A DNA stretch of 64,000 bases from Buchnera aphidicola (Sarucallis kahawaluokalani) (GTDB lineage Bacteria; Pseudomonadota; Gammaproteobacteria; Enterobacterales; Enterobacteriaceae), in contig NZ_CP032999.1 in the NCBI RefSeq assembly GCF_005080725.1, positions 364,357 to 428,356 on the forward strand, given 5' to 3'. Under the pieces are notes generated by a model, which had not been told where the DNA came from, did not search any database, and was given only the letters and a program-made list of their open reading frames with translations. This document shows, piece by piece, positions 1-9,949 of this stretch. Numbering within the stretch: position 1 is the stretch's first letter; each line of letters begins with the position of its first letter. Made by a program: the position numbers and the translations under genes.

Positions 1-390
1 TTATACACGTCTTTTTTTAGGAGGACGACAACCATTATGAGGAATCGGTGTAATGTCAATAATATTTGTAATTTTAAAACCGGCAATATTTAAGGCACGA
101 ATAGTTGATTCTCGACCAGGACCAGGACCTTTTACCATCACTTCTAGATTCTTAATACCATAGTCTTTAATTAACTCAACACATCGTTCAACAGCAACTT
201 GCGCAGCAAAGGGTGTAGATTTACGAGATCCTCTAAAACCTGAACCTCCAGATGTTGCCCAACCCAAAGTGTTACCTTGACGATCAGTAATCGTTACGAT
301 TGTATTATTAAAAGATGCATGAATATGTGCAATACCATCTAAAAATCTTTTTTTTACTTTCTTTTTTGTACGATGGATAGATTTTATCAT
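1..390 (-). CDS. rpsK: 30S ribosomal protein uS11 (S11)
   Basis: This is uS11 of the 30S platform, which lines the mRNA exit / Shine-Dalgarno region. It has 129 residues, the same as E. coli, and keeps the conserved blocks [17 protein letters not shown] and [15 protein letters not shown] at the C-terminus. The frame stays open upstream to position 570, but that part overlaps rpsM in another frame and has no family similarity. I therefore set the start at the ATG at 388-390 ([11 protein letters not shown]). It lies 16 bp after rpsM, as in the alpha operon. The next alpha-operon genes (rpsD, rpoA, rplQ in E. coli) would lie beyond the window edge. Confidence 0.97.
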   Translation of the reverse strand: MIKSIHRTKKKVKKRFLDGIAHIHASFNNTIVTITDRQGNTLGWATSGGSGFRGSRKSTPFAAQVAVERCVELIKDYGIKNLEVMVKGPGPGRESTIRALNIAGFKITNIIDITPIPHNGCRPPKKRRV

Positions 391-406
391 TGTAAATACT
401 CTGTAA

Positions 407-763
407 TTATTTTTTAATTGGTTTACGCGGACCCTTTCTAGTACGAGCATTAGTTTTTGTTCTTTGACCCCTGACAGGTAATCCTCTACGATGACGAAAA
501 CCTCGATAACATCCAAGATCCATAAGTCGTTTAATATGTAAAGTTTTTGCCCTACGTAAATCTCCTTCAATAATAAATTTAGAGATCGTGCTTCGTAACA
601 AATCTAACTGTTTTGTACTCAATGATTGAATTTTTTGATGTTCAAGTATACCACAATTTACACAAATATTTTGAGCACGTGATTTACCTATACCATATAT
701 TGAACACAACGCAATCAATGTATGCTTATTGTTAGGAATATTAATTCCTGCAATACGAACCAT
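407..763 (-). CDS. rpsM: 30S ribosomal protein uS13 (S13)
   Basis: uS13 sits in the head of the 30S subunit, contacts the P-site tRNA with its basic tail and forms inter-subunit bridges. It has 118 residues from [10 protein letters not shown], like E. coli. The tail [18 protein letters not shown] is conserved. A start four codons further upstream is possible in frame but does not match the family. It is the first gene of the alpha operon and lies about 80 bp after rpmJ. The gap is A+T-rich, and I see no clear terminator or S4-type pseudoknot there. Confidence 0.97.
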   Translation of the reverse strand: MVRIAGINIPNNKHTLIALCSIYGIGKSRAQNICVNCGILEHQKIQSLSTKQLDLLRSTISKFIIEGDLRRAKTLHIKRLMDLGCYRGFRHRRGLPVRGQRTKTNARTRKGPRKPIKK

Positions 764-841
764 GATATTCCTCAATATGTATATTCATAAAAATAACATC
801 TTTATTATAAATAAAATACTATAAAAATAAATTTTAAAAAA

Positions 842-958
842 TTATCCTTGACGTTGTTTATGTTTTGGATAAATGGTACATATTACACGTAAAACATTTT
901 TTCGTTTTAATATTTTACAGTGACGACATAATTTTTTTACCGAAGCTCTTACTTTCAT
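842..958 (-). CDS. rpmJ: 50S ribosomal protein bL36 (L36)
   Basis: bL36 is a 38-residue zinc-binding protein of the 50S subunit. I translated it directly. It begins [11 protein letters not shown] and ends KHKQRQG, with the zinc ligands Cys11, Cys14, Cys27 and His33 all present, so it is the zinc-ribbon form. It is the last gene of the spc operon and lies 43 bp after secY, its normal place. It is easily missed because of its length. Confidence 0.96.
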   Translation of the reverse strand: MKVRASVKKLCRHCKILKRKNVLRVICTIYPKHKQRQG

Positions 959-1001
959 ATTATCACCATATGTTAAAAAAAATAAATATAAAAAAATATA
1001 T

Positions 1002-2336
1002 TTATAAAATATTTTTACCTAAAGTTGTTTTTTTTAAAAAAGTATTATATTTATTAGAAATCATAAATGTTTGAAATTGTGATATTAAATCAATGATTAC
1101 AACAGAAATAATTAATAATGACGTACCATTAAAGAAAACAAAAGGAATGTTAATTGTTTTTTTAAGTAATTCTGGTATTAATACAATACAAATAATATAC
1201 AATGAATTTATAAAAATCAATCGTATCATAATTTTACTAATATATTGTGATGTTTGTATTCCAGGACGGATTCCGGGAATAAAAACACCAGATTTTTTTA
1301 AATTTTCGGCAATATCTCTAGGATTACATATTAAATTAGAATATAGAAAACAAAAATAAAAAATTAGCATAGTATAGATTATTATATATAATAATTGACC
1401 TGGTTTCATATAATATTCAATTATCGATACAGTATAATAAAAACAATGTATTTTTAACCATGAACATATAGTAGATAAAATAATCATCGTACTCGAAGTA
1501 AAAATTATTGGTATGACACCAGAAGTATTAATTTTTAAAGGTAAATGTGTATGCTGCATCACATAAATTTTATGTAAATTACGTTGTTTAGAATGATATA
1601 AAATAATTTTTCTATAACTACTCTCAATATAAGAAATAAAAAATAACATTAAAAAAATAACACAAAAAATTAATAAAATAGGAAATATGGAAAATTTATG
1701 AGAAAAAATATGATATATAATACCTATTATAATAGAAGGTAATTTAGAAATTATTCCAATAAATATAATTATTGAAGTACCATTACCAATACCACACTCG
1801 GTAATTAATTCACTTAACCACATTAATAATACTGTTCCAGTAGTTAAACTTAATATTGTAGTTAAATAAAACAACCAATCTAAGTGTAATATAGCTTTTT
1901 CCAAAGTTATTATATGGGTTAAAGTTAACGATACACCCAAAGATTGCACTATTGCTACTAATAAAGCAATATATCTTGTATATCTTGTAATTTTTTTTGC
2001 TCCTATTTCCCCTTCTTTTTTAATATTTGCAAAAAAATTTATCGTTAACGTTAATATTTGCATGATAATTGAAGCAGAAATATATGGCATAATACCTAAT
2101 GAAAAAACTGAGGCGTGACTTAATGCACCACCAGAAAACATATTAAATAAATCAACTACTGTACCATTTTGTTGTTTTAAAAAATGAGATAATACTGTAC
2201 AATTAATACCAGGAATAGGTATAAAAAAACCAATACGAAAAATTATTATCGCAAAAATCACAAAAATAATTCTCTTTTTTAATTCCAATACAGTATTACT
2301 CACATTGTTTAATTTTTTTTTTATATAATTAATCAT
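1002..2336 (-). CDS. secY: Sec translocon channel subunit SecY
   Basis: SecY is the pore of the general protein-export channel in the inner membrane and works with SecE and SecA. It has 444 residues (E. coli 443) and ten hydrophobic stretches typical of the family. The N-terminal region includes [11 protein letters not shown], and the plug-proximal [11 protein letters not shown] follows. The cytoplasmic loop around FIPGIRPG is conserved. The start overlaps the rplO stop by 8 bp, which suggests translational coupling. The C-terminus is lysine-rich and slightly divergent. Some loops are rich in Ile, Asn and Lys, as expected from the base composition. Confidence 0.97.
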   Translation of the reverse strand: MINYIKKKLNNVSNTVLELKKRIIFVIFAIIIFRIGFFIPIPGINCTVLSHFLKQQNGTVVDLFNMFSGGALSHASVFSLGIMPYISASIIMQILTLTINFFANIKKEGEIGAKKITRYTRYIALLVAIVQSLGVSLTLTHIITLEKAILHLDWLFYLTTILSLTTGTVLLMWLSELITECGIGNGTSIIIFIGIISKLPSIIIGIIYHIFSHKFSIFPILLIFCVIFLMLFFISYIESSYRKIILYHSKQRNLHKIYVMQHTHLPLKINTSGVIPIIFTSSTMIILSTICSWLKIHCFYYTVSIIEYYMKPGQLLYIIIYTMLIFYFCFLYSNLICNPRDIAENLKKSGVFIPGIRPGIQTSQYISKIMIRLIFINSLYIICIVLIPELLKKTINIPFVFFNGTSLLIISVVIIDLISQFQTFMISNKYNTFLKKTTLGKNIL

Positions 2337-2781
2337 GTTCTAATAATATACCTTTCACTAAACCACCTACATTCCGAATAGCTAAGTATGCTCCCTTACT
2401 AACTTGAATACCTTGTACAATAATTTTTTTTGTTAAAACACCTGTATTAATGATTTTAACATATTTAATATTTTTATTAATAATATTAAATTTTTTTAAT
2501 GTTTGTAAATTAATATTTTTCTCTTTCAATTTATTTAAATCTGATAATCGTACTTCTGATTTAAAACGTTTTTTACGAGACAAAAAACCAAATTTTGGAA
2601 TACGTCTATATAAAGGCATTTGCCCTCCTTCAAAACCTCTTCTAATACTTGCACCTGTTCTTGATGTTTGTCCTTTATGACCTCTTCCACATGTTTTCCC
2701 ATGACCGCTGCCAATACCTCGGCCAACACGTCTATGTTTTTTTTTTGCACCTTTCATAAATTTTAAAGTATTTAAATACAA
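2329..2781 (-). CDS. rplO: 50S ribosomal protein uL15 (L15)
   Basis: uL15 joins the 50S subunit late in assembly and threads a basic arm into 23S rRNA. It has 150 residues against 144 in E. coli. The Gly/Arg-rich N-terminal arm ([22 protein letters not shown]) is well conserved and the extra length is in the C-terminal half. It sits between rpmD and secY as in the E. coli spc operon. It lies 1 bp after rpmD and overlaps the secY start. Confidence 0.96.
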   Translation of the reverse strand: MYLNTLKFMKGAKKKHRRVGRGIGSGHGKTCGRGHKGQTSRTGASIRRGFEGGQMPLYRRIPKFGFLSRKKRFKSEVRLSDLNKLKEKNINLQTLKKFNIINKNIKYVKIINTGVLTKKIIVQGIQVSKGAYLAIRNVGGLVKGILLEHD

Positions 2782-2782
2782 T

Positions 2783-2968
2783 TTATTTATCCTCTATAAT
2801 TTTTAACATATAAGATATTTTAGAAATCATACCACGAATACTAGGCGTATCTTCTCTAATAACAGTATGACCAATACGTCGTAAGCCTAATCCTATTAGT
2901 ATTGCTTTATGTTGAGGTAAACGACCAATCCGACTTTTAATTTGTGTAATAAAAATTTTTTTAATCAT
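2783..2968 (-). CDS. rpmD: 50S ribosomal protein uL30 (L30)
   Basis: uL30 is a small 50S protein, here 61 residues against 59 in E. coli. The core [16 protein letters not shown] matches the family signature. It is placed between rpsE and rplO, with 8 bp to rpsE and 1 bp to rplO, as in the spc operon of enterobacteria. Confidence 0.95.
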   Translation of the reverse strand: MIKKIFITQIKSRIGRLPQHKAILIGLGLRRIGHTVIREDTPSIRGMISKISYMLKIIEDK

Positions 2969-2976
2969 ACAAAAAT

Positions 2977-3480
2977 TTATCCTAAAATTTCAAAAACAGT
3001 TTTATTTCTTTTTGCAGCAATCATCTCTGGTGATTGCATATTTTTTAAACCATGTATAGTTGCTCGAACAACGTTAATAGGATTAGTTGAACCATATGTT
3101 TTTGCTAACACGTTATGTATACCTGCAACTTCTAATACTGCACGCATTGCTCCCCCAGCAATAATTCCAGTACCTTGCGATGCAGGTTTCATAAATACCG
3201 TCGAACTGGTATGAACACCTTTTACTGCATGTTGCAAAGTACCATTTTGAATTTTCACATCAATCATATTACGACGTGCTTGCTCCATAGCTTTTTGTAT
3301 AGCTGCAGGTACTTCACGAGCTTTTCCATATCCAAAACCAACCTTTCCTTTAGAATTTCCAACAACAGTCAAAGCAGCAAATGAAAAAACTCTACCTCCT
3401 TTAACAGTTTTAGATACACGATTCACAGTAATTAATTTTTCTTGTAATACATTATTGTTTTTTTTATCATGGTATATCAT
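2977..3480 (-). CDS. rpsE: 30S ribosomal protein uS5 (S5)
   Basis: uS5 sits at the mRNA entry channel and affects decoding fidelity. It has 167 residues, the same as E. coli. The N-terminal double-stranded-RNA-binding fold (about residues 13-75, with [16 protein letters not shown]) and the C-terminal domain ([15 protein letters not shown]) are both intact. It is a spc-operon gene, 12 bp after rplR. Confidence 0.97.
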   Translation of the reverse strand: MIYHDKKNNNVLQEKLITVNRVSKTVKGGRVFSFAALTVVGNSKGKVGFGYGKAREVPAAIQKAMEQARRNMIDVKIQNGTLQHAVKGVHTSSTVFMKPASQGTGIIAGGAMRAVLEVAGIHNVLAKTYGSTNPINVVRATIHGLKNMQSPEMIAAKRNKTVFEILG

Positions 3481-3492
3481 ATTATTATATCC

Positions 3493-3861
3493 TTAAAATT
3501 TTAACCCTGATTTTCTTGCGGATTCTGCTAAAGATTTTATTCGACCATGATATTTAAAACCGGAACGATCAAAAATAACAGAATCAACACCTTTTTTTAA
3601 TGCTCGTTGTGCTATCATTAAACCAATGAAACTTGCAGATAATTTATTACCAGTATAAGACGATAACTTAGATTGAATATTTTTTTCCAATGTTGATGCT
3701 GTTGTTAATACCGTTGCAGTTTTTGTATTAATAATTTGTGCATATATATGACGTGAAGTACGATGCACTACTAATCGCATAGCATTTAAATTTTTAAATT
3801 TACATCGAATTTTTAAACTACGACGTATTCTGAAAAATTTTTTATTGTTATCAATATACAT
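3493..3861 (-). CDS. rplR: 50S ribosomal protein uL18 (L18)
   Basis: uL18 binds 5S rRNA and brings it into the central protuberance together with uL5 and bL25. It has 122 residues (E. coli 117). The conserved [15 protein letters not shown] and [11 protein letters not shown] blocks are present. The N-terminus is lysine/arginine-rich. Its ATG overlaps the rplF stop by one base (TAATG), a typical coupling arrangement. Confidence 0.96.
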   Translation of the reverse strand: MYIDNNKKFFRIRRSLKIRCKFKNLNAMRLVVHRTSRHIYAQIINTKTATVLTTASTLEKNIQSKLSSYTGNKLSASFIGLMIAQRALKKGVDSVIFDRSGFKYHGRIKSLAESARKSGLKF

Positions 3862-4397
3862 TATTTTTTCTTAGCCTCCTTGATACGTATAAATTCACCT
3901 AAATAACGAACACCTTTGCCTTTATATATTTCAGGTTTACGTTTTGCGCGTATATTTGCGGCTACTTGCCCCAATAGTGGTTTATTCATACTTTTTAAAA
4001 CTATTTCTACTGTAGAAATACTTTCTGCTATTACATCTTTAGGTAAAACATATTGAATTGTATGCGAATATCCTAAAGACATATTAATAATATTATTCTT
4101 TTCAATATTAATTTTATAACCTACACCAACTACCTTTAATGTTTTTGAAAAACCAACTTTCACACCAATAATCATAGAATTTACCAATGATCGTTCAGTA
4201 CCTGAATACATCCATCCAGCACATGTATTAAATTTAGGTTTAAAAAATATCTTATTATCAATATATTCAACAATAACAGATTCATGTACTTTACGTGTAA
4301 TACAGTTTTTTTTATGATTAATAATAATAGTATGACCTTTAAATGTAATATCTATATCATCTGGTACACAAATTGGTTTTTTTGCAATACGTGACAT
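3861..4397 (-). CDS. rplF: 50S ribosomal protein uL6 (L6)
   Basis: uL6 has two tandem homologous domains and sits near the base of the L7/L12 stalk, close to the sarcin-ricin loop. I start it at the ATG at 4395-4397 (MSRIAKKPI), which gives 178 residues (E. coli 177). An AAGGAG Shine-Dalgarno sequence lies six bases upstream of this codon, so the in-frame GTG two codons earlier is less likely. The C-terminal [12 protein letters not shown] motif is conserved. Confidence 0.96.
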   Translation of the reverse strand: MSRIAKKPICVPDDIDITFKGHTIIINHKKNCITRKVHESVIVEYIDNKIFFKPKFNTCAGWMYSGTERSLVNSMIIGVKVGFSKTLKVVGVGYKINIEKNNIINMSLGYSHTIQYVLPKDVIAESISTVEIVLKSMNKPLLGQVAANIRAKRKPEIYKGKGVRYLGEFIRIKEAKKK

Positions 4398-4409
4398 ATC
4401 CACTCCTTA

Positions 4410-4805
4410 TTAAGAAACTATACAAATAACTTCTCCACCTATTCCAATTTTAATAGCTTGTTTATTACTAATAACACCTTTTGAAGTAGATAAAATCGCA
4501 ATTCCTAAACCATCCATCACAACAGGTAAATTTTTTTTTTTTTTATAAACACGTACACTGGGTTTACTAATACGTTTTATTACATCAATTACAGACTTTC
4601 CGTTAAAATATTTTAAAAAAATATTTAACATTGACTTATTTTTTTTTTTTTTTACTATATAATCAACAATATAACCCTCTTTTTTTAAAACATTTGCAAT
4701 AGCAATTTTAATATTCGAAGAAAATATACAAACTTCAACTTTATTAGCTGCTTGACTATTACGAATACTAGTTAACATATCTGCTATTGGATCTTGCATA
4801 CTCAT
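4410..4805 (-). CDS. rpsH: 30S ribosomal protein uS8 (S8)
   Basis: uS8 is a primary binder of the 16S central domain and in E. coli also represses the spc operon. It has 131 residues (E. coli 130), beginning [26 protein letters not shown] and ending with the [11 protein letters not shown] block. The coding strand carries two very long A tracts, 15 at 4639-4653 and 14 at 4531-4544, which encode lysine runs. Such runs are prone to polymerase slippage. The annotated frame is nevertheless full length, so I treat the gene as functional. Confidence 0.96.
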   Translation of the reverse strand: MSMQDPIADMLTSIRNSQAANKVEVCIFSSNIKIAIANVLKKEGYIVDYIVKKKKNKSMLNIFLKYFNGKSVIDVIKRISKPSVRVYKKKKNLPVVMDGLGIAILSTSKGVISNKQAIKIGIGGEVICIVS

Positions 4806-4848
4806 ATTATCTACTCCTGTGATTTTTTCAATAATAATATATTAATTT

Positions 4849-5154
4849 TTACCAACTAGATTTTCTTAAACCGGGAATTTCACCGCGCATTGCTGCCTCG
4901 CGAACTTTTATTCTACTTAATCCAAATTTTCTTAAAAAACCATGAGGTCGACCGGTTTTAAAACACCTATTACGTTGTCTAGATAAACTAGAGTCACGTG
5001 GAAAAGTTTGCAATTTTAATACTGCATCCCACCGAGTTTTTTTTGGTAACAATATATTAGAAATAATATTTTTTAAATTTTTTCGTTTAACAAAAAATTT
5101 TTTTCCTAATTTAATACGTTTTAATTCACGTGCTTTCATCGATTCTTTAGCCAT
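4849..5154 (-). CDS. rpsN: 30S ribosomal protein uS14 (S14)
   Basis: uS14 is in the 30S head. This is the long, zinc-free form (101 residues, the same length as E. coli), ending with PGLRKSSW. The conserved [21 protein letters not shown] block is present. It follows rplE by 15 bp, and 43 bp separate it from rpsH. Confidence 0.96.
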   Translation of the reverse strand: MAKESMKARELKRIKLGKKFFVKRKNLKNIISNILLPKKTRWDAVLKLQTFPRDSSLSRQRNRCFKTGRPHGFLRKFGLSRIKVREAAMRGEIPGLRKSSW

Positions 5155-5169
5155 ATTAATCCTAACTGG

Positions 5170-5709
5170 TTATAATTGAAAAGGAAAATTTAAAGAAGAT
5201 AACAAGAATAAACTTTCAATATCAGAATTTGCAGTTGTAGTAATTGCAATATCCAATCCTCGTACTTGATCAATGGTATCATAATTAATTTCAGGAAATA
5301 TAATTTGTTCAGATATTCCCATATTATAATTCCCTCGACCATCAAAAGATTTTTTTGAAAAACCTCTAAAATCACGAATTCTTGGTATTACAATTGTAAT
5401 CAATCGATGCAAAAAATCCCATTTACGCGTACCTCGTAAAGTCACTTTACAACCAATAGGATAGTTTTGTCTAATTTTAAAACCAGCAATAGATTTTTTA
5501 GATTTTGTAATAAATGGTTTCTGACCTGAAATTACAGTTAAATCTTGTATTGCTTTTTCCAAAAATTTTTTATTATGAACTGCTTTTCCAATACCCATAT
5601 TTAACGTAATTTTTTCTATATTTGGTACTTGCATCACAGAAACATATTTAAATTTTTCCATTAATTTTTTTACTACTTTTGATTTATATAAATCATATAA
5701 CGACATCAT
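5170..5709 (-). CDS. rplE: 50S ribosomal protein uL5 (L5)
   Basis: uL5 binds 5S rRNA and touches the P-site tRNA. It has 179 residues, identical in length to E. coli, with conserved [29 protein letters not shown] and [17 protein letters not shown] segments. In E. coli the uS8 repressor site of the spc mRNA lies at the start of rplE. I cannot recognise a clear copy of that site in this A+T-rich sequence. Confidence 0.97.
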   Translation of the reverse strand: MMSLYDLYKSKVVKKLMEKFKYVSVMQVPNIEKITLNMGIGKAVHNKKFLEKAIQDLTVISGQKPFITKSKKSIAGFKIRQNYPIGCKVTLRGTRKWDFLHRLITIVIPRIRDFRGFSKKSFDGRGNYNMGISEQIIFPEINYDTIDQVRGLDIAITTTANSDIESLFLLSSLNFPFQL

Positions 5710-5718
5710 ATGTTGTAC

Positions 5719-6042
5719 CTACTTATATGAAATAATTTTATTATTAGATTTGAAAAATCTCATTTTTTTTCCATTAATAAATTTAAACCCAATACGATCT
5801 GAACGATTAGTTTCAGGATTTAAAATAGCTATATTAGAAATATGTATCCAAGCTTCTTTTTTTAGAATACCTGCAGTAATATTTTTTTCAGGAATAGCTT
5901 TTTGATGTTTTTTAACAATATTAATACCTTTTACAATCACTTTAGATTTATCAGGAGAAATAGATTTAACTGTACCAGTTTTCCCTTTATTGCTACCAGA
6001 TATAATTATTACTGAATCTAAACACCTAATTTTCATAGTCAT
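5719..6042 (-). CDS. rplX: 50S ribosomal protein uL24 (L24)
   Basis: uL24 is one of the assembly-initiator proteins of the 50S subunit and lies near the tunnel exit. It has 107 residues (E. coli 104). The N-terminal KOW segment (SGSNKGKTGTVKSI) and the KGINIVKKHQKA block are conserved. It lies 9 bp before rplE. Confidence 0.95.
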   Translation of the reverse strand: MTMKIRCLDSVIIISGSNKGKTGTVKSISPDKSKVIVKGINIVKKHQKAIPEKNITAGILKKEAWIHISNIAILNPETNRSDRIGFKFINGKKMRFFKSNNKIISYK

Positions 6043-6061
6043 ATTTATTTTCCTTTAATAA

Positions 6062-6430
6062 TTATAATACTTCAGGTGCTAAAGAAATAATTTTCATAAA
6101 TTTTTCTGTACGTAACTCACGTGTAATTGGTCCAAATATACGAGTTCCAACTGGTTGATGTAAATTATTTAAAATAACACATGCGTTCTTATCAAAACGA
6201 ATTAACGATCCATCAGAACGATGTACACCTTTTTTAGTACGTACAACAACTGCTTGAAATACTTCTCCTTTTTTAACTTTTCCTCTCGGAACTGCATCTT
6301 TTATAGCAACTTTAATAATATCACCAATTTTTGCATACCTTTTTTTAGAACCGCCTAACACTTTAATACACATAGCAGATTTTGCACCAGAGTTATCAGC
6401 AACATATAATACTGTTTGCTCTTGTATCAT
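6062..6430 (-). CDS. rplN: 50S ribosomal protein uL14 (L14)
   Basis: uL14 lies at the subunit interface and contributes to inter-subunit bridges. It has 122 residues (E. coli 123) with the signatures [17 protein letters not shown] and [13 protein letters not shown]. It is the first gene of the spc operon. The 120-bp gap upstream holds a hairpin terminator for the preceding S10 operon and probably the spc promoter. Confidence 0.97.
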   Translation of the reverse strand: MIQEQTVLYVADNSGAKSAMCIKVLGGSKKRYAKIGDIIKVAIKDAVPRGKVKKGEVFQAVVVRTKKGVHRSDGSLIRFDKNACVILNNLHQPVGTRIFGPITRELRTEKFMKIISLAPEVL

Positions 6431-6508
6431 AAATATATATTTTCCTCAAAAATTATTATATTATATATAAAAGAATATATTATATTACTGTTAGAATAAA
6501 AAAACAAG

Positions 6509-6534
6509 GAAGACATGCTCATATTCATGTCTTC
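6509..6534 (-). terminator. Intrinsic terminator at the end of the S10 operon
   Basis: GAAGACATG and CATGTCTTC form a perfect 9-bp stem with an 8-base loop. On the minus strand the stem is followed by CTTGTTTTTTTATT, a classic U-tract. It lies 17 bp after the rpsQ stop and before rplN, which is exactly the E. coli boundary between the S10 and spc operons. Confidence 0.75.
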
Positions 6535-6550
6535 AAATTATTATATTAGT

Positions 6551-6805
6551 TTATAAAGAATTTTTAATAACTTTCACTAATTTCCAAGATTTAGTTTTAG
6601 AAATTGGCCTACATTCTGATATTTCTACTATATCTCCATTTATACATTCATTATATTCATCATGAATATGCAATTTTGTCTTTTTTGTAATAAATTTTTG
6701 ATACACCGAATGTTTAATCATACGCTCTATTAACACTACAGCAGATTTATTCATTTTATTACTTACTACTGTACCTTTTATAGTACGAATCCTCTTAGTA
6801 TTCAT
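6551..6805 (-). CDS. rpsQ: 30S ribosomal protein uS17 (S17)
   Basis: uS17 binds the 5' domain of 16S rRNA early in assembly. It has 84 residues, the same as E. coli. Conserved features are the [17 protein letters not shown] start and the [18 protein letters not shown] block. Its ATG overlaps the rpmC stop (ATGA). It is the last gene of the S10 operon and is followed by a hairpin with a U-tract. Confidence 0.96.
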   Translation of the reverse strand: MNTKRIRTIKGTVVSNKMNKSAVVLIERMIKHSVYQKFITKKTKLHIHDEYNECINGDIVEISECRPISKTKSWKLVKVIKNSL

Positions 6806-6999
6806 ACATGATCCTTACTCTTTAACGTAATAATTGTTTTAATACGAGCAATTTTTTTACGTACTACACGTAACATATGATTTTTCTTTAATTTACCAGT
6901 AGAAAATTGCATCTTTAAACTAAACTGTTCACGAAATAAATGTACTAATTCAGTATGTAAATTATTTATTGTAGTTTTGTGCCATTTAACTAATTTCAT
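6802..6999 (-). CDS. rpmC: 50S ribosomal protein uL29 (L29)
   Basis: uL29 is a two-helix protein near the tunnel exit that neighbours uL23. Starting at the ATG at 6997-6999 gives 65 residues (E. coli 63) and aligns with the family N-terminus. A GGTGA five bases upstream may serve as the ribosome-binding site. An in-frame GTG at 7006-7008, overlapping the rplP stop (GTGA), would add three residues and cannot be excluded. The [11 protein letters not shown] block is the family signature. Confidence 0.93.
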   Translation of the reverse strand: MKLVKWHKTTINNLHTELVHLFREQFSLKMQFSTGKLKKNHMLRVVRKKIARIKTIITLKSKDHV

Positions 7000-7004
7000 T
7001 TTTA

Positions 7005-7409
7005 TCACCGCTTACTTATAAATGTTGTTTTCACAGATAGTTTCGACGTTGCTAATTTAAATGCTAAACGAGATTCATTTTCTGAAAGACCATCAATTTC
7101 ATATAATATTTTCCCTGGCTGTACTAAAGCAACCCAATACTCAACATTTCCTTTCCCTTTTCCCATACGTACCTCTAAAGGTTTTTGTGTAATTGGTTTA
7201 TCCGGAAAAACCCTGATCCATAGTTTACCTTGCCTTTTCATAGATTTAGTAATTGCACGTCTTGCAGATTCAATTTGACGTGACGTTAATCTACCACGAG
7301 TAATTGCTTTAATTCCAAATTTACCAAAACTAATCTTCGAAGTTAAAATTAAACCTCTATTTTTTCCTTTATGCATTTTTCGAAATTTAGTACGTTTAGG
7401 TTGCAACAT
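7005..7409 (-). CDS. rplP: 50S ribosomal protein uL16 (L16)
   Basis: uL16 organises the A-site side of the peptidyl-transferase region and joins late in assembly. It has 134 residues (E. coli 136). Conserved segments include [28 protein letters not shown] and the Arg-rich [10 protein letters not shown]. It lies between rpsC (25 bp) and rpmC (overlapping) as in the S10 operon. Confidence 0.97.
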   Translation of the reverse strand: MLQPKRTKFRKMHKGKNRGLILTSKISFGKFGIKAITRGRLTSRQIESARRAITKSMKRQGKLWIRVFPDKPITQKPLEVRMGKGKGNVEYWVALVQPGKILYEIDGLSENESRLAFKLATSKLSVKTTFISKR

Positions 7410-7434
7410 AAATACAATAATCTCCCAGGTTTAT

Positions 7435-8130
7435 TTAATACTTGATATTATTTTTTTTTGGATGTAAAAAATTCTTATTTTCATTTTTTAAACATTCCAT
7501 ACCATCAAGAATTTCACCTTTAAAAACCCATACCTTCACTCCAATAATACCATAAGTGGTATGTGCTTCTGATAAACTATAATCAATATTTGCACGTAAA
7601 GTATGCAATGGTACACGTCCTTCACGATACCATTCCCTACGTGCAATTTCTGTACCACCTAATCTACCGCTGACTTCTACTTTGATACCTTGTGCTCCAT
7701 GTCGCATCGCATTTTGTACTGCACGTTTCATAGCTCGTCTAAACATAATACGTCGTTCAAGTTGCAAAGTAATATTATCTGCGATTAATTTAGCATCTAT
7801 TTCCGGTTTTTTTACTTCTGCAATATTAATTTGTGTTGGAAATCCAGTAATATTAGATACAATTAATCTTAATTTTTCAACATCTTCTCCTTTTTTTCCA
7901 ATCACAATACCCGGTCGGGATGTATAAATTGTTACACGGACATTTTTAGCAGGTCTTTCAATCACTACACGTGAAACAGAAGCTTTTATAAGTTTTTTTT
8001 TTAAAAAAGTTCGTATTTTAAAATCACTATGTAAGTATTCAGAAAATTCTTTCTTTTGTGCAAACCAAGTAGAATTCCAAGTTTTAATAATCCCTAATCT
8101 CATGCCATGGGGATGTACTTTTTGACCCAT
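7435..8130 (-). CDS. rpsC: 30S ribosomal protein uS3 (S3)
   Basis: uS3 is at the mRNA entry tunnel and contributes to ribosomal helicase activity. It has 231 residues (E. coli 233). The N-terminal [13 protein letters not shown], the KH domain with GxxG as GKKG ([15 protein letters not shown]) and the C-terminal [24 protein letters not shown] block (in two parts) are present. Its C-terminal tail is lysine/asparagine-rich. Confidence 0.97.
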   Translation of the reverse strand: MGQKVHPHGMRLGIIKTWNSTWFAQKKEFSEYLHSDFKIRTFLKKKLIKASVSRVVIERPAKNVRVTIYTSRPGIVIGKKGEDVEKLRLIVSNITGFPTQINIAEVKKPEIDAKLIADNITLQLERRIMFRRAMKRAVQNAMRHGAQGIKVEVSGRLGGTEIARREWYREGRVPLHTLRANIDYSLSEAHTTYGIIGVKVWVFKGEILDGMECLKNENKNFLHPKKNNIKY

Positions 8131-8152
8131 AATTACTCTATTCTCCTAAAAT

Positions 8153-8485
8153 TTATTGATCAGATAAAATCACAGTAATATGACTCGTTCTTTTTAATAT
8201 TCTATCGGATCGACCTTTAGCTCTAGGCATCATACGTTTCATTACCGGACCTGAGTCTACAAAAATTTTTTTTATAATTAAATTATGCACATCAATTCCA
8301 TAATTATGTTCTGCATTAGCAACAGCTGATTTGAGTAATTTATATACAAAAAAAGCTGACTTTTTTTTATGAAAATTTAGTATATCAAATACTTGAATTA
8401 CTTTTTTACCCCTTATCATATCTACTATTAATCTTACTTTTTGAGCAGGTGATTTTGCTTTTCGGTACTTCGCTATAATTTCCAT
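8153..8485 (-). CDS. rplV: 50S ribosomal protein uL22 (L22)
   Basis: uL22 has a globular domain and a beta-hairpin that lines the peptide exit tunnel. It has 110 residues, the same as E. coli. The hairpin block ([22 protein letters not shown]) is conserved, as is [12 protein letters not shown] near the start. It lies between rpsS and rpsC in the S10 operon. Confidence 0.97.
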   Translation of the reverse strand: MEIIAKYRKAKSPAQKVRLIVDMIRGKKVIQVFDILNFHKKKSAFFVYKLLKSAVANAEHNYGIDVHNLIIKKIFVDSGPVMKRMMPRAKGRSDRILKRTSHITVILSDQ

Positions 8486-8500
8486 AAAATCATCTTATAC

Positions 8501-8779
8501 CTATTTTTTTTTAATTTTTTTATCGGAAATATGCCCTCTGTAAGTTCTAGTGAGTGCAAATTCTCCTAATTTATGACCAACCATTTCTTCAGTAATAAAA
8601 ATTGGTATATGTTGTTTACCATTATGTATTGAAATAGTTAATCCAACCATATTTGGAAAAATTGTTGATCGTCTGGACCATGTTTTTATTGGTTTTTTGT
8701 TATCATCTAAAACAGATTTTTCAACTTTTTTCAGTAAACTAATATCAATAAAAGGGCCTTTTTTGAGCGATCTAGGCAT
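8501..8779 (-). CDS. rpsS: 30S ribosomal protein uS19 (S19)
   Basis: uS19 partners uS13 in the 30S head near the A site. It has 92 residues, the same as E. coli, starting [12 protein letters not shown] and containing [23 protein letters not shown] (in segments). The C-terminal [11 protein letters not shown] is conserved. It follows rplB by 14 bp. Confidence 0.97.
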   Translation of the reverse strand: MPRSLKKGPFIDISLLKKVEKSVLDDNKKPIKTWSRRSTIFPNMVGLTISIHNGKQHIPIFITEEMVGHKLGEFALTRTYRGHISDKKIKKK

Positions 8780-8793
8780 AAAACATCCTTAAA

Positions 8794-9621
8794 CTATTTA
8801 TTATAATTACGATGCCGTAAAATAAATCGTTCAGTACGTTTATTTTTACGAGTTTTTTTTCCTTTCGTTTGCTGTCCCCAAGGTGTAACAGGGTGTTTAC
8901 CAAAATTTCTACCTTCTCCACCACCATGAGGATGATCAATTGGATTCATAGCGGTACCTCGAACAGTAGGACGAATACCTCTCCAACGCGATGCCCCTGC
9001 TTTACCTAACATACGTAACATATGTTCAGAATTACTAATTTCTCCAATGGTTGCTCTACATTTAGCATTTAATTTACGGATTTCACCCGATCGTAATCTT
9101 ACACTAACATAATTATTTTCATGAGCAATAATTTGTGCAGAACTTCCGGCAGTACGAGCAATTTGTGCGCCTTTACCAACTTTCATTTCAATATTATGAA
9201 TTAATGTACCAACTGGAATATTACACATTGGTAAATTATTACCAATAGTAATTGGTACTTGCTCTCCAGAAATAATTTTTTCACCCACAGATAAACCTTT
9301 CGGTGCTAAAATATAATTCCTAGTACCATCTTCATATAAAATTAAAAATATATTTGATGATCTATTAGGATCATATTCTAATCGTTCTACTTTAGCATAC
9401 ATGTTATCTTTTAATCTCTTAAAATCAATAATACGATAAATCCTTTTATGCCGACCCCCAATATGTCGTGTAGTAATACGACCACGGTTATTTCTTCCCC
9501 CGCTTTTATTATTATTTTGTAATAATAAATGAAAAGGACGTCCTTTGTATAATTTTTTATTAATTACTTTAATAACATGGCGACGACCTGGAGAAGTAGG
9601 ATTACATTTAATAATTACCAT
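8794..9621 (-). CDS. rplB: 50S ribosomal protein uL2 (L2)
   Basis: uL2 is needed for subunit association and peptidyl-transferase function. Starting at the ATG at 9619-9621 ([15 protein letters not shown]) gives 275 residues (E. coli 273). The HPHGGGEGR motif, with the histidine linked to peptidyl transfer, is intact. An in-frame ATG three codons earlier lies four bases after AAAGG. The longer start is therefore possible on ribosome-binding-site grounds, while the family alignment favours the shorter one. Confidence 0.95.
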   Translation of the reverse strand: MVIIKCNPTSPGRRHVIKVINKKLYKGRPFHLLLQNNNKSGGRNNRGRITTRHIGGRHKRIYRIIDFKRLKDNMYAKVERLEYDPNRSSNIFLILYEDGTRNYILAPKGLSVGEKIISGEQVPITIGNNLPMCNIPVGTLIHNIEMKVGKGAQIARTAGSSAQIIAHENNYVSVRLRSGEIRKLNAKCRATIGEISNSEHMLRMLGKAGASRWRGIRPTVRGTAMNPIDHPHGGGEGRNFGKHPVTPWGQQTKGKKTRKNKRTERFILRHRNYNK

Positions 9622-9646
9622 AATAAACATTTACCTTTAAACTTAT

Positions 9647-9949
9647 TTAGACAACGTTATTTATAAAATCTAAATTTTGTCCTGATTTTAATTGAACATA
9701 TGCTTTTTTCCAATGATTAGAACGAACATTAAATTTACCTTTTTGTTTTACCTTACCCTTTACAACAATGGTATTAATATTTTTTACTATCACTGAAAAT
9801 AATTTTTGTACTGCACATTTAATTTCATACTTTGTAGATTTTACCGATACCTTAAATATTATAGTATTACTTTTTTTTAAAAGTACTGTAGATTTTTCAG
9901 ATACATGAGGAGAATATAGTACTTTAAATAATTTATCATCAGTAATCAT
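9647..9949 (-). CDS. rplW: 50S ribosomal protein uL23 (L23)
   Basis: uL23 sits at the tunnel exit and is the docking site for trigger factor and SRP. It has 100 residues, the same as E. coli. The SPHVSEKST motif near the N-terminus is the family signature. The rplD stop overlaps the rplW start (ATGATTA), which fits the tightly packed S10 operon. Confidence 0.96.
   Translation of the reverse strand: MITDDKLFKVLYSPHVSEKSTVLLKKSNTIIFKVSVKSTKYEIKCAVQKLFSVIVKNINTIVVKGKVKQKGKFNVRSNHWKKAYVQLKSGQNLDFINNVV

Noticed and set aside
391..570. 60-residue upstream extension of rpsK
   Set aside because: It overlaps rpsM in another frame, has no family similarity, and the ATG at 388-390 gives the exact E. 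coli length.
7682..7927. Plus-strand ORF opposite rpsC, and similar ones opposite tuf, fusA, rho and ilvC
   Set aside because: They are antisense shadows of well-conserved genes and show no independent similarity or ribosome-binding site.
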